A DNA stretch of 64,000 nt from the NCBI GenBank assembly GCA_035943635.1, contig DASZBX010000051.1, forward strand, positions 22,050-86,049, given 5' to 3'. Both the position numbers and the translations under genes were made by a program. Below are positions 41,333 through 50,930 of the stretch, piece after piece. The notes under the pieces are model-generated. The model saw only the letters and a list, made by a program, of their open reading frames with translations. It did no database searches and was not told where the DNA came from. This stretch comes from DASZBX01 sp035943635. Lineage in GTDB: Bacteria; Actinomycetota; Actinomycetes; Streptomycetales; Catenulisporaceae. Position 1 is the first letter of the stretch; every line of letters begins with the position of its first letter.

Positions 41333-42070
41333 ATGGCGCTACGACTGGTGCAGGTGAACATCAAGGCTCGCGACGACGCGGCCCTCGGCCGGTTCTGGGC
41401 CCAGGCGCTCGGCTGGGACGTCTCCAGCGAGGGGCCCGGGGTGACCAACGTCGAACCGGAGGGCTTCACCGGGCCGGACCCGGCCAACGTGTGCGTCGAC
41501 GTGGTCACCGTGCCGGACCCCGAGACGGTGCGCTACCGGGTGCACCTCGACTTGGCCACCACCTCCGCGGCGCACCAGGCGCAGTTGGTGGCCCGGCTCA
41601 AGGCGCTCGGCGCCACACCCGCCGACGTCGGCCAGGGCGATGTGCCGTGGGAGGTGCTGGCCGACCCGGAGGGCAACGTGTTCTGCGTGCTGGAACCCCG
41701 GCCGGTCTACCAGGACACCGGGCCGATCGCCGCGGTGGTGGTCTACTGCGCGGACCCGCGGGCGATGGCACGGTTCTGGGGCGAGGCGACGGACTGGACC
41801 GTGCACGAGGCGACCGACGAGTACGCGTCGCTGCGCTCGGCCCAGGGCGTCGGGCCGTACCTGGAGTTCCTCCGCGCGTCCGGGCCGGCGACGGTGTGGA
41901 CCCGCGTGCATCTGGACGTGGCACCGTACCGCGGGGACGACCGGGCGGCGGAGGCAGACCGGCTGCGGGGGCTGGGCGCTACCGACGTCGACCTCGGCCA
42001 GGGCGAGGTGCCGTGGACCGTGCTGGCCGACCCGGAGGGCAACGAATTCTGTGTGCTGACCCCGCGCTGA
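41333..42070 (+). CDS. VOC-superfamily protein, two glyoxalase-like modules
   Basis: The 245-residue protein consists of two similar modules: residues 1-120 (RLVQVNIKARD, GDVPWEVLADPEGNVFCVLE) and 125-245 (AAVVVYCADPRAMARFWGE, GEVPWTVLADPEGNEFCVL). This is the tandem βαβββ arrangement of vicinal oxygen chelate proteins in the Glo_EDI_BRP-like group. Members include antibiotic-binding resistance proteins and enzymes; no specific substrate can be assigned. The ATG at 41333 is chosen over 41321 because a TATGAT -10 seven bases upstream implies a leaderless start there. Confidence 0.82.
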   Translation: MALRLVQVNIKARDDAALGRFWAQALGWDVSSEGPGVTNVEPEGFTGPDPANVCVDVVTVPDPETVRYRVHLDLATTSAAHQAQLVARLKALGATPADVGQGDVPWEVLADPEGNVFCVLEPRPVYQDTGPIAAVVVYCADPRAMARFWGEATDWTVHEATDEYASLRSAQGVGPYLEFLRASGPATVWTRVHLDVAPYRGDDRAAEADRLRGLGATDVDLGQGEVPWTVLADPEGNEFCVLTPR

Positions 42071-42082
42071 GTGGCCGGCCCC

Positions 42083-42111
42083 GAGCCGGTCGCCTACCCT
42101 CGCGCCGGCTC
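42083..42111. terminator. Weak hairpin between convergent genes
   Basis: GAGCCGG-T-CGC and GCG-CCGGCTC pair with one bulge and an 8-nt loop, overlapping the stop of the LuxR regulator. Possible bidirectional terminator. Confidence 0.35.
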
Positions 42112-45100
42112 ACACCACCGGCTCGGCCCGGCGCCGGTGCGGGGCCGGGCCACCGTGCGGCCGCGTCGGCGCGATGCCCGTGGCTTGGGCGGCCGCCTGG
42201 TCCTGGGCGGCCAGTCGGATGCCCTGGGCGGCCACGTCGGCGGCCAGGCGGGCCGAGCCGCAGCGTTCGGCCAGCAGCGCGGCCCGGTCCAGCCAGCCGC
42301 GGGCGGCGCCGGTCCGGTCCGCGTCCAGGGACAGCGCGGCCGCCGCGACCAGGGTGCGGCCCAGCTCGATCCGTTCGCCGGTGGTGGCGAAGTCGTCGAT
42401 CGCGGCCTGGGCGCTCAGCAGGGCCGCGTCCACGTCGGTCCGGCTGGCGTGCGCCCGCATCCGGGCGCGCAGCGCGAAACCCTGGCGGCCCGCGGACGGC
42501 AGCTGGGTGACGCTGGCCTCGGCCAGGGCGGCCCAGCGGTCGGCCGCGGCGTGGTCGCCCACCCGGACCGAGGCCTCGGCCAGGGTGTCGCACCAGCGCG
42601 GCCGGCGCCAGCCGGTCAGCCGGGGCAGGTCGCGCCCGCCCGCGGCGTCCAGCAGGCGCCAGATCGCCCGGTCCGGTTCGCCGGTGTGCAGCAGGAACTC
42701 GGCGTTGAAGCAGCGGGCCGAGATGGCCCAGGCGGTCGGCGAGCCGTCGGCCAGGGCCATCCCCTGGTCGGCCGCCGCGACCGCGTCGGCCAGGTCGCCG
42801 GGCTCGCCGCGCCACAGCAGCGCCTCCGCCCGCAGGTTCGACAGGATCGACTCGACCGCCGGATAGCCGCCCTTGTCGGTGTACCGGTCGGCTTCGTCCA
42901 GGCTGGCCAGCGCGCCGGACAGGTTGCCCGAGCGCAGCCGGGCGTTGGCCAGGACCACCAGGATCTGCGCGTACGTGTACAGCTGCCCGGTGCTCTGGCA
43001 CAGGCTCGCGCCCCGGGCGAGGTGGCGCTCGGCATCGTCCAGGCGGCCCAGGATCCCCTCGGCCATCCCGATCTGGTGGGTCGCCTCCAGGTGGGTCACC
43101 AGGGTCCGGTCGGCCGCGCCGTCGAGCAGGTCGGCGGCCCGGCTCATCGTCGCCGTGGCCCTGGCCTGGTCCCCGGTGAACAGCTGGGACAGGGCGGCCT
43201 TGCCTAGGGCGTTGGCCTCCGCGATCCGGTCCCCGTGCTTGCGCAGCAGCATCGCCGCGGTCTCCGCGTGCTGCCGGGCGGTCTGGTAGTCCTGCACGTC
43301 GTAGGCATAGTCGGCCAGTTCCGCGTGCAGGGCCGCGGCAGTGGCCGAGTCGCTGTCGGTCAGCGCGGCCAGGCCGGCCCGGGCCAGCGCGCCGGCCTCG
43401 GTGTACCGGCCGCTGTGCCGTTCGATCCGGCTGGAGTCGGCCAGCGCGGCCGCGTCGTCGGCCGGGCCGCCGGACAGCTCCGAGCGCAGCGCGCCCAGGA
43501 TGGCCCGGCCCTCGGCGGCGTCCCCGGTCAGCAGACGGCACCGGGCCAGCAGAACCTGGGCCTCGTACCGGTGCTCGGCGCCCTCGGGCAGCAGCGAGAG
43601 CGCGACCTGCAGGTGCCCGGTGGCCACCACCGGGGAGGTGTGCAGCAGTTCCCGGGCCGCGGCGATCAGGGTCCGGACGTGCTCCGGCCGGTCCGGGTCC
43701 GCGGCCCGGGCGATGTGGAAGGCGCGGTCGCCGATCGGCGCCTCGCGCTCGGCCAGTTCGGCCTCGGCCCGCCGGTGCAGACCGGTCCGCCGGCCCGGTT
43801 CCAGCCGCTGGTAGACGACCTGCCCGACCGCCGGGTGGCGCAGGGTCAGCTGCGGTGCGGGCTGGGCCGGACGGATCAGGTCCCGGCGGGAGAGCGCGTC
43901 CAGCGCGGCCATCACGGCCGGTCGGCCCAGCTGCGCGACCGCGGCCAGCAATTCCGGTGGGAACTGCCGGCCGAGCACCGACGCGGCCTCCAGCACGGTC
44001 ACCGCGGCCGGGTCGAGCCCGGCCAGTTCGCCCAGCACCGCGGTCCCGGCCTCCCCGGCCGCGGCGGTCCGGGCGGACAGGATCTTCAGGTACTGCGGGT
44101 TGCCCTCGGCCTGCTCGTACGCCGCGTCCGCGTCCCGGTGGTCGCCGAGCAGGTCGCGGGCCTGGTCCCGGGACAGCGGGGGCAGGGTCCAGACGTCCAG
44201 CAGCCCGGCCGAGGACGCCCGGGAGAGCACCGCCGCGAGCGGGGGCGAGAGCTGGCGCTGGCGGTAGGCCAGGACGCACAGCACCGGGCCCGCGGCCGCC
44301 GCCTCGATCAGCCGTTCCACGTCCCCGGCCTGGTCGGCCGCGAGCTCGTGCAGGTCGTCCAGCGCGGCCAGCACCGCGGTGCGGTCGGCGACGTGCCGGC
44401 CGAGTTCGCGCACGTCCAGGCTGGGCTGTCCGCCGGGCAGCGGGAAGGCGATGGTCCGGCCGCCGTGCGCGGCGAACACCGGGACCCGCCCGGCCTGGGC
44501 GTGCGCGGTCGCGGTCCACAGCAGTGCGCTCTTGCCGATGCCCGGCTCGCCGACCAGCGCGATCGCCCGGCCCCGGCCCGAGGCCAGCGCGGCCAGGGCC
44601 GCGGCCACCGCCTCGGTCTCCGGCTCCCGGCCGACCAGCGGCCGGGCCGCGGCGGCGGCCCGCACGCCGGGCGGGGCGAAGCCGCCGGCCCCGGCCGGCC
44701 GGGGCCCCTCCCAGGTGACGGTCAGGGCCAGCCGGCCGCCGTCCTTCGGGTCGCCGGCGGCGGTGAGCACGGCGGTCGGGCCGGACCGGCTGGTCGGCGG
44801 GATCGTGCCGTCGCGGGCCTCGTCCCGGGTGACCAGGGAGGCGAGGGCGGCGCGGGACGGGGCCCCGGTCTTCTGGTAGATCCGGGCGATGTGCGATTCG
44901 ACCGTGCGGGGGCTCAGTTTCAGCCGGCTGGCGATCGCCCGGCTGGTCAGGCCCTGGGCGACCAGGATCGCGACTTGGCGTTCGCGCTTGGTCAGCGCGG
45001 CCAGTTCGTCCACCGGCTCGGGCTCCTCGGCGAACACCAGGGGCCGCAGCCGCTCGGCCAGGCCGGTCAGCAGGTGCGCCCCGCCCTCCGCGGCCAGCCG

Positions 45101-47719
45101 GGAGCCGCGGTGCCACAGGGCGGCCGCCTCGGCGCCGCGCCCGGCGGCCCGGGCGGGCGCGGCGGCCAGCAGCAACGACTGGGCCTCGCGCAGCGTCGCC
45201 CCCGAGCGGGCGCTCTCGGCGGCCGCCGCGGTGAACAACCGGGCGGCCTCGGCCGGATCCCCGCGCACCGCGGCGACCTGGCCGAGGCTGCGCAGCCCGG
45301 CCCCGCGCTGGGCCGGCAGGCCGAGCTGCTGCGCCTCCTTGTTCGCGCGTTCGGCCCAGTGCCCGGCGGTGTCCACCTGGCCCAGGGCGAGGGCGGCGCC
45401 GGTCAGCACCTCCAGGTAGTTGGGGCGCATCGTGGGCTGCAGGTGGCGCAGCTCGCTCCCGCCGCCGGTGCGCAGCAGGGCGTCCACGGCCCGGTGCGGG
45501 TCCCCGGCGTCCAGCGCGGCGTACCCGAGCATGCACGAGGCCACGTTCGCCCACCAGCTCTCGGCCGCGTCGGCCGAGGCCACGGCCTCCTCGGCCACCT
45601 CCAGCGCGCTGCGTCCGGCCGGCCGGCGGGCCTGGAGCAGGATCTGGGACTGGAACGCCAGGACGAAGGCGAGCATGTCGCCGCTGCCCAGAGTGCGGGC
45701 GATCGGCTCGGCCTCCTCGGCCAGTTCCAGGGCGGACGTGATCCGGCACGTGCACAGGTGGATGTACGCCTTCGCGGTCAAAAAGTGCGGGACGAGATAG
45801 ACCTGCCCGGTGCGCCGGGCGATCCCGAGGCCGCGGTCCAGGTGGCGCTCGGCGTTCGGGTAGTCCTCCAGGAACGCCTCGGTCCAGCCCAGGGTGCACA
45901 GGAACTCGCACAGCTCGGCGAAGTCGGCGTCGGTGGTCGCGTCGGCCAGCGCGGCCGCGGGTCCGGCGAACGCGCGGGCCGCGTCCACCTCGCCTTCGTA
46001 GGCCTCGCCCATCGCGAGCAGGGTCAGAGCGCCGATCTCGGCGATCTCGTCGCCCAGGGCCCGGGCCGTGGCCAGGGTCCCGGTGATCTCCGCCCGGACC
46101 TCGGGGAACCGGGCGGCCGCGATGACGCAGGAGCACAGTTCCAGCCCGATCCACACGGCCTGCGCGGGCGAGGGCGCGGGGGTTCGGGCCAGTTCGCGCC
46201 GCAGCAGCGCCTCGGCTTCGCGGTGCCGGCCGAGTTGGCGTTCCAGTTGGGCGCGCAGGGTGACCGCGGAGATGTGGATCTCATCGTACGGGCCCGGGGC
46301 CGGTCCGTCGGTGATCAGCCGCAGCAGGTCCCGGCTCTCCTGCAGCCCGCCGCCGACCCCGAGCGCCCGGGCCCGGCGCAGGGTCAGCTCGCGCCGCAGG
46401 ATCAGGTGGTCGGGGCCGTCCGGGAGCAGCCGCAGCACCACGCCGAGCCAGTGCGCGCAGCTGGCCGGGGCGGTCGCGCAGGTCTGGTCGGCGGCCTCCA
46501 TCAGGACGGCGGCGGCCAGCGGGTCCCAGTAGGTGACCGACTGTTCGACGTGGTGCGCCCGGGCGACGGCCGAGGCCCCGGCGGCGGCCAGCCCGGCCGC
46601 GGCCCGGCGGTGCAGTTCCTCGCGCCGCCACGGTTCGATCTCGTCGTGCACCAGCGCGCGGATCAGCGGGTGGCGCAGGGCCAGCCGCCGGCCGCCGTGC
46701 CCGGTGCGCACCAGGTCGCGGTCCATCAGGGCCCGCAGCGCGTCGGCCGCGGCCTCGGCGCCGGTGCCGGTGAGCGAGCCGATCAGCTCGGGCGTGGCGT
46801 GGTCGCCGAGCACGGCCGCGGCCTCCAGCACCCGGCGCTCGGCCGGGCTGAGCGGGGCGAGTTCGTCCAGCAGCAGGGCGCCGAGCCCGGTCGGCAGTCC
46901 GTCCGGTCCGCCGGAGTCGGCGCCGGCCTCGGGACCGGCCGCGGGGCCGGGCTGCGGGATCCGGCGGGCCTCGCGGTCGGCGTGCACGAGGGCGAGGAAG
47001 TACAGCGGGTTGCCGCCGCTGGCCCGGTACAGCTCGGCCGCCCGGGGCGGGGACAGGCCGCCGGCCAGGTCCTCGACGCAGTCGCGTTCGGTCAGCGGGC
47101 CCAGGGACACCCGCAGCACGGAGCCGGCGGCCAGGCCGCGGGCCAGCGCGGCGGTGAGCACCGGCGAGGTCTGCCGGTGCCGGCGGGACACGACCAGCAG
47201 CGGCATCGACGGCAGGGGATGGCGCAGCAGATGGCTCATCAGTTCCAGCGAGGCCGGGTCGGCGCAGTGCAGGTCGTCCAGGACCACCACGAACCGGTCC
47301 CGGCCCAGGCCGCCCAACGCGGCGGCAGTGGCCTGATACAGGCTGAACCGGTCCGCGGCGCTCGGCGCCCGGCCGGCCTCGCGCAGCACCGGGGAGAGCT
47401 GGGCCAGGGCCGGGAAACGGCCGGCCACCTCGGGATCGAGGTCTGCGAAGGCGTCGGCGAACGGCCGGAACGGGCTGTGCTGTTCGTACTCTGTCGCCTT
47501 GCCGGACAGCACGGTCAGCCCGCGGGTGCGGGCGCGGGCGTGGATCCGGGCCAGGAACCGGCTCTTGCCGATCCCGGCCTCGCCGGTGACGTCGACGACG
47601 GCCGGGCCGCCGTCCCCGATCCGGTCGAGCACCGAGTCGAGCAGCTCGGTCTCGGCGGTTCGGCCGACGAACGGCCCCTGGTCGGCTCGCGCCTGCGGGG
47701 CGCGGTGCGCCTCGGCCAT
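42110..47719 (-). CDS. Giant LuxR-family (LAL) regulator with two ATPase modules
   Basis: The 1869-residue protein starts with an AAA-type ATPase (Walker A GEAGIGKS at 46-53, VVLDDLHCADP Walker B) and a helical repeat region. A LuxR-type HTH follows at ~907-955 (LTKRERQVAILVAQGL and SPRTVESHIARIYQKTG). HTH normally ends LAL proteins, but here a second ATPase follows, with GEPGIGKSALL near 1056, and another long TPR-like region to the C-terminus. It therefore looks like a fusion of a complete LAL regulator with a headless second one. LAL proteins are usually activators of secondary metabolism or sugar use. AGGGAG lies nine bases upstream of the ATG. Confidence 0.9.
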   Translation of the reverse strand: MAEAHRAPQARADQGPFVGRTAETELLDSVLDRIGDGGPAVVDVTGEAGIGKSRFLARIHARARTRGLTVLSGKATEYEQHSPFRPFADAFADLDPEVAGRFPALAQLSPVLREAGRAPSAADRFSLYQATAAALGGLGRDRFVVVLDDLHCADPASLELMSHLLRHPLPSMPLLVVSRRHRQTSPVLTAALARGLAAGSVLRVSLGPLTERDCVEDLAGGLSPPRAAELYRASGGNPLYFLALVHADREARRIPQPGPAAGPEAGADSGGPDGLPTGLGALLLDELAPLSPAERRVLEAAAVLGDHATPELIGSLTGTGAEAAADALRALMDRDLVRTGHGGRRLALRHPLIRALVHDEIEPWRREELHRRAAAGLAAAGASAVARAHHVEQSVTYWDPLAAAVLMEAADQTCATAPASCAHWLGVVLRLLPDGPDHLILRRELTLRRARALGVGGGLQESRDLLRLITDGPAPGPYDEIHISAVTLRAQLERQLGRHREAEALLRRELARTPAPSPAQAVWIGLELCSCVIAAARFPEVRAEITGTLATARALGDEIAEIGALTLLAMGEAYEGEVDAARAFAGPAAALADATTDADFAELCEFLCTLGWTEAFLEDYPNAERHLDRGLGIARRTGQVYLVPHFLTAKAYIHLCTCRITSALELAEEAEPIARTLGSGDMLAFVLAFQSQILLQARRPAGRSALEVAEEAVASADAAESWWANVASCMLGYAALDAGDPHRAVDALLRTGGGSELRHLQPTMRPNYLEVLTGAALALGQVDTAGHWAERANKEAQQLGLPAQRGAGLRSLGQVAAVRGDPAEAARLFTAAAAESARSGATLREAQSLLLAAAPARAAGRGAEAAALWHRGSRLAAEGGAHLLTGLAERLRPLVFAEEPEPVDELAALTKRERQVAILVAQGLTSRAIASRLKLSPRTVESHIARIYQKTGAPSRAALASLVTRDEARDGTIPPTSRSGPTAVLTAAGDPKDGGRLALTVTWEGPRPAGAGGFAPPGVRAAAAARPLVGREPETEAVAAALAALASGRGRAIALVGEPGIGKSALLWTATAHAQAGRVPVFAAHGGRTIAFPLPGGQPSLDVRELGRHVADRTAVLAALDDLHELAADQAGDVERLIEAAAAGPVLCVLAYRQRQLSPPLAAVLSRASSAGLLDVWTLPPLSRDQARDLLGDHRDADAAYEQAEGNPQYLKILSARTAAAGEAGTAVLGELAGLDPAAVTVLEAASVLGRQFPPELLAAVAQLGRPAVMAALDALSRRDLIRPAQPAPQLTLRHPAVGQVVYQRLEPGRRTGLHRRAEAELAEREAPIGDRAFHIARAADPDRPEHVRTLIAAARELLHTSPVVATGHLQVALSLLPEGAEHRYEAQVLLARCRLLTGDAAEGRAILGALRSELSGGPADDAAALADSSRIERHSGRYTEAGALARAGLAALTDSDSATAAALHAELADYAYDVQDYQTARQHAETAAMLLRKHGDRIAEANALGKAALSQLFTGDQARATATMSRAADLLDGAADRTLVTHLEATHQIGMAEGILGRLDDAERHLARGASLCQSTGQLYTYAQILVVLANARLRSGNLSGALASLDEADRYTDKGGYPAVESILSNLRAEALLWRGEPGDLADAVAAADQGMALADGSPTAWAISARCFNAEFLLHTGEPDRAIWRLLDAAGGRDLPRLTGWRRPRWCDTLAEASVRVGDHAAADRWAALAEASVTQLPSAGRQGFALRARMRAHASRTDVDAALLSAQAAIDDFATTGERIELGRTLVAAAALSLDADRTGAARGWLDRAALLAERCGSARLAADVAAQGIRLAAQDQAAAQATGIAPTRPHGGPAPHRRRAEPVV

Positions 47720-47728
47720 CTTGCGGCT

Positions 47729-47771
47729 CCCTTTCAGGAGGCCTCTGACGAGACCCGGGTCCCTGAAAGGG
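47729..47771. promoter_or_regulatory. 10-bp inverted repeat in the LAL regulator leader
   Basis: CCCTTTCAGG (47729-47738) and CCTGAAAGGG (47762-47771) are perfect complements, 23 nt apart, starting 10 bp upstream of the ATG. It could be an operator or an mRNA hairpin; the proximal arm overlaps the SD region. Confidence 0.4.
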
Positions 47772-47860
47772 GGACACTACCACCGCATTCGAAGATCGGA
47801 AAGGACCAGTTGAATCCGGCCTTGGATACCGCAGGCTGACGGCATATGACCAGGTGAAAG

Positions 47861-49006
47861 CTACATCGCGGCGCTGGGGTCCAGGGCCTGGTCGGATTCG
47901 GCCTGGATGGCGGGGGAGCCGTCCGAGTCCTGCAGCGCGGCCAGTTCGCCGCCGCCCGGCGCGGTCCAGGCCGGCTCGGGCCGCCGGCGCAGGAGGTGGG
48001 CCGCGATGGTGCGGACGAGGCGCCCGGCGGCCAGCCAGAAGGTGTCCGGGAGGAACACCGAGTCCCCGATGATCATCACGGCGGAGAACTCGGGGATCCC
48101 GAGGAGCACCGCGATGCTCAGGTGCATGCCGAGCAGGATCACCAGCAGCGTGTATTTCAGCTTCTTGGAGAAGACCGCGAAGGGGAAGCCGATCTGGGCG
48201 AAGACGGTCAGGTACGCGACGATCGCGATCATCGTCGAGTGCCCGGCGATCGTGTCGGACAGGCCGGGCCAGGCGCGGAACCAGTTGATGTGCAGGACGT
48301 AGTAGAGGGCTGTGCCGTTCTGCCACACCGGGCCCTGAGCCTTCCACAATGCGGCCGCGCCGTAGATCACGCACATCTGGAAGCCGATGACCAGGATCGC
48401 CGCGTTGTGTATCAGGGCCACGACTCGGCGGCGCACCTCGGCCAGTTCGGCCAGGGCCTGGCCGGCGAGCTCGCGCGGCGCCGCGGCGCGGGCGGCCGGC
48501 CGCCGGCTGTCCAGGGACGCGCGCCGGCCGCACGCGGTGAACACGAGGTAGATCGACATCAGCAGCAGGACGTTGTCGCCGCCGTCGCCGAGGAAGACGT
48601 CGCGGGCGGTGAACGTGGTGACCACCAGCATGAAGCCGACCGAGGCGGCCCGGGTGTGCCAGCCGAGCACCATGGCGGCGCAGATCAGCAGGGCGATCGC
48701 GTAACCGAGCTCGAACCGGGTGTCACTCGTGGTGGCCAGCAGGGTGTTCCAGGACTTGATCCAGCCGTACCAGTGCGCGTTCGCGGCGTACTGGTCTTCC
48801 AGGGCCGGGGTCCAGGCCGCGTTCGGGCCCCAGAGCTGTTCCCGGTGGGGCAATTCGCGGAGCAGGAAGATGAGATAGGCGAGGGCGTAGCCGATCCGGA
48901 GCATCGCGGTGCCGTAGAGCGCGTTCGGGCGGTTGGCCAGGTCGGTCAGGTCGTGCCCGATCCGGCGGGCCCGGGGCAGGACCAGGGTGCTCATCAGGGT
49001 TCTCAT
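47861..49006 (-). CDS. HTTM-domain membrane protein (gamma-carboxylase-related)
   Basis: The 381-residue protein has at least eight hydrophobic helices and fits the HTTM (horizontally transferred transmembrane) family, related to vitamin K-dependent gamma-carboxylase: MLRIGYALAYLIFLLRELPH, FLGDGGDNVLLLMSIYLVF, IVIGFQ-like helices and VWQNGTALYYVL. The start ATG overlaps the DUF5819 stop (ATGA), so the two are translationally coupled and probably work together. True carboxylase activity is unproven. The C-terminal ~50 residues are polar. Confidence 0.8.
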   Translation of the reverse strand: MRTLMSTLVLPRARRIGHDLTDLANRPNALYGTAMLRIGYALAYLIFLLRELPHREQLWGPNAAWTPALEDQYAANAHWYGWIKSWNTLLATTSDTRFELGYAIALLICAAMVLGWHTRAASVGFMLVVTTFTARDVFLGDGGDNVLLLMSIYLVFTACGRRASLDSRRPAARAAAPRELAGQALAELAEVRRRVVALIHNAAILVIGFQMCVIYGAAALWKAQGPVWQNGTALYYVLHINWFRAWPGLSDTIAGHSTMIAIVAYLTVFAQIGFPFAVFSKKLKYTLLVILLGMHLSIAVLLGIPEFSAVMIIGDSVFLPDTFWLAAGRLVRTIAAHLLRRRPEPAWTAPGGGELAALQDSDGSPAIQAESDQALDPSAAM

Positions 49007-49617
49007 GAGGTCGGTCCGCTCTGGGGGGCCAGCGGCCACCACGGCTCGTAGTGGTTGGTCGGCGGCTGCGGCGCGGTGCTGCCGGGCGGGGGCATCGGCG
49101 TGCTGATCGACTCGAACTGCACGGCCGTGTCGGCCCCCGGGACGGTCAGTCCCAGGCGCTGGGCCGCGATGTCGACCAGGTACTGGCGCATCAGGTTCCG
49201 CGTCGCCGTGGACGTGTCAGTGCCGGAATACACGTTCCAGGCCAGGCGCAGTTCGTTCTCGTCGGCGTGGCTGGGCATCGGGTCGTGCGTCACCGCGGCG
49301 TAGTCGATCGCGGTCAGGTCCACCCACGCGCTCTGCGCCCCGGCGGCGTTCTTCACCCGGACCAGGATCGTGATGTTCGCGGTCTGCGGATCCGGTCCGA
49401 ACAGTTTCCAGTTCTGCCCCAGCCACGGGTCGATCCACCAGTTCAGCTGGGTCTTGTACTGCTTCGTGAGCGTGTTGGCCGGCGAGGCCGCCAACACCAT
49501 CGAAGCGCCCTGTATCGCGGTCACCAACCCGATCACCGCCACGCAGGCCCCCAGCAGCAGCCGCGACCACCGCGAAAGCCGCAGCGGTGCGTGGTCGGGC
49601 ATCGCGCTTACTTCCAT
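49003..49617 (-). CDS. DUF5819-family protein, partner of HTTM protein
   Basis: The 204-residue protein has one N-terminal hydrophobic helix (LLLGACVAVIGLVTAIQGAS) acting as signal anchor, then an extracytoplasmic domain with NWWIDPWLGQNWKLFGPDP, the Trp-rich signature I associate with DUF5819, which commonly pairs with HTTM genes. The C-terminal ~30 residues are Pro-rich. The ATG at 49617 has GAGG at close spacing; an alternative ATG five codons later also has a GGAAG-type SD. The function is unknown. Confidence 0.75.
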   Translation of the reverse strand: MEVSAMPDHAPLRLSRWSRLLLGACVAVIGLVTAIQGASMVLAASPANTLTKQYKTQLNWWIDPWLGQNWKLFGPDPQTANITILVRVKNAAGAQSAWVDLTAIDYAAVTHDPMPSHADENELRLAWNVYSGTDTSTATRNLMRQYLVDIAAQRLGLTVPGADTAVQFESISTPMPPPGSTAPQPPTNHYEPWWPLAPQSGPTS

Positions 49618-49727
49618 GGTTCCTCACTTCTGGTCAGGGGGCCGACCGGACGGCCGTGGCACGCACGCGCACCACGACCGTCCGTCACTGCGGCCGGGAT
49701 GGATCGAACCGTCCCGGTGCCGGAGGA

Positions 49728-50684
49728 CTACTCCTCTTCGATCGGGTAGGTGCTGTCGTCGCTGCGACCGCCACCGCCACCGCCACCGCCATCGTCGCCG
49801 CTGCTCGCGTCGTCGCCCGAGTCGCCGCTGTCCGAGGAACCGTCGTCCGAGGAGACCGAACCGCTGTCCGAGGAGTCGCCGTCCGAGGTGACCAACGAGC
49901 CGTCGGTGCCGCTGACGTCCGAGTACACCGAGGTGTCGTTGCTCCCGGAATCGCTGTCGATGATCGTGTAGGGATCGGGGTCCGGTTCGGGCCAGGTCGT
50001 CGGGATCTCGACGTACTGCTCGACGTCCCAGAAGTAGAAGTTGTAGTCGTAGTAGTAGACCGACGGGCCGACCCAGCCGGTCGAACTCGGCGCGATCGAC
50101 ACGGTGGCCTTGTAGGTCGAGCTGCCGTCCGAGCTGATCGTCAGTGTCCGGCCCTCTACGGTGGCGGACACCGATCCGCTGAACACGCCGTTGACCAGCT
50201 GGTAGCTACCGGCCAGGTTCAGGGTGACGACGGTGCCGGTGGTCAGGGTCGCCGACGCGTACAGGTAGGTGCCGGCCGTCGGCGCGGTGCCGTAGGCGTA
50301 GTCGCCCAGGACGCCGCCGCCGACCGGGCCGACCCCGGTGCCGACCGCGACGGTCAGTGAGCCGGTGCTCGGGTTGAACCAGAACTCGACCCCGCCGCCG
50401 GCCCCGTCGTAGAGGCAGAACGCGCCGTGCACGCCGCCCTGGGTGGTGGTCGTCTGGGCTTGGGCGGCCGGCTGCAGGTTGAGCGCCGACGCCTTCGCGG
50501 CCGACGGTCCGGACGCGTGCGCGGCCGTTCCGGTGTACAGGCACAGCGCGGCGACGAGCGCGGTTGACCCGGCGATGGCCGGGCCGCGCCACAGCCGGCG
50601 GCCGGGGCTGATGTCGTCGGCCGGGGCCGGGCCGGCGCCGTGCTGGTCCGGGATGAAGGACCCGGATTCCTCGTGCAGTTCCAT
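49728..50684 (-). CDS. Exported protein with acidic Ser/Asp tail ending YPIEEE (paralogue A)
   Basis: This 318-residue protein has a cytoplasmic start (MELHEESGSFIPDQH), one hydrophobic segment (PAIAGSTALVAALCLYTG, ~35-55) acting as a signal peptide or anchor, then a beta-rich domain beginning GGVHGAFCLYDGAGGGVEF. After ~245 a Ser/Asp/Gly tail (SSDSGDSGDD, poly-Gly) ends in STYPIEEE. It is paralogous to the next gene and lies 110 bp upstream of the DUF5819/HTTM pair in the same orientation. No known family is recognised. Confidence 0.7.
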   Translation of the reverse strand: MELHEESGSFIPDQHGAGPAPADDISPGRRLWRGPAIAGSTALVAALCLYTGTAAHASGPSAAKASALNLQPAAQAQTTTTQGGVHGAFCLYDGAGGGVEFWFNPSTGSLTVAVGTGVGPVGGGVLGDYAYGTAPTAGTYLYASATLTTGTVVTLNLAGSYQLVNGVFSGSVSATVEGRTLTISSDGSSTYKATVSIAPSSTGWVGPSVYYYDYNFYFWDVEQYVEIPTTWPEPDPDPYTIIDSDSGSNDTSVYSDVSGTDGSLVTSDGDSSDSGSVSSDDGSSDSGDSGDDASSGDDGGGGGGGGRSDDSTYPIEEE

Positions 50685-50930
50685 GGAACCTCAATCTGAG
50701 ATACCGCAGGGGAGGGAGAGGGAGGTGGGACTACTTGCTGAACGAGTGCACCGAGACGAGGGCGCCGGAGAAGGACTCCTCTTCGATCGGGTAGGTGCTG
50801 TCGTCGCTGCGACCGCCACCGCCACCGCCCCCGCCGCCATCGTCGCCGCTGCTCGCGTCGTCGCCCGAGTCGCCGCTGTCCGAGGAGCCGTCGTCCGAGG
50901 AGACCGAACCGCTGTCCGTGGAACCGTTGT
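49731..50930 (-). repeat. Near-identical ~150-bp tail-coding repeats (49731-49883 and 50777-50930)
   Basis: The two paralogues' acidic tails are almost identical at nucleotide level, differing by a few substitutions and one glycine codon, while the rest of the genes has diverged strongly. This points to gene conversion or a tail module under selection. Confidence 0.7.
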
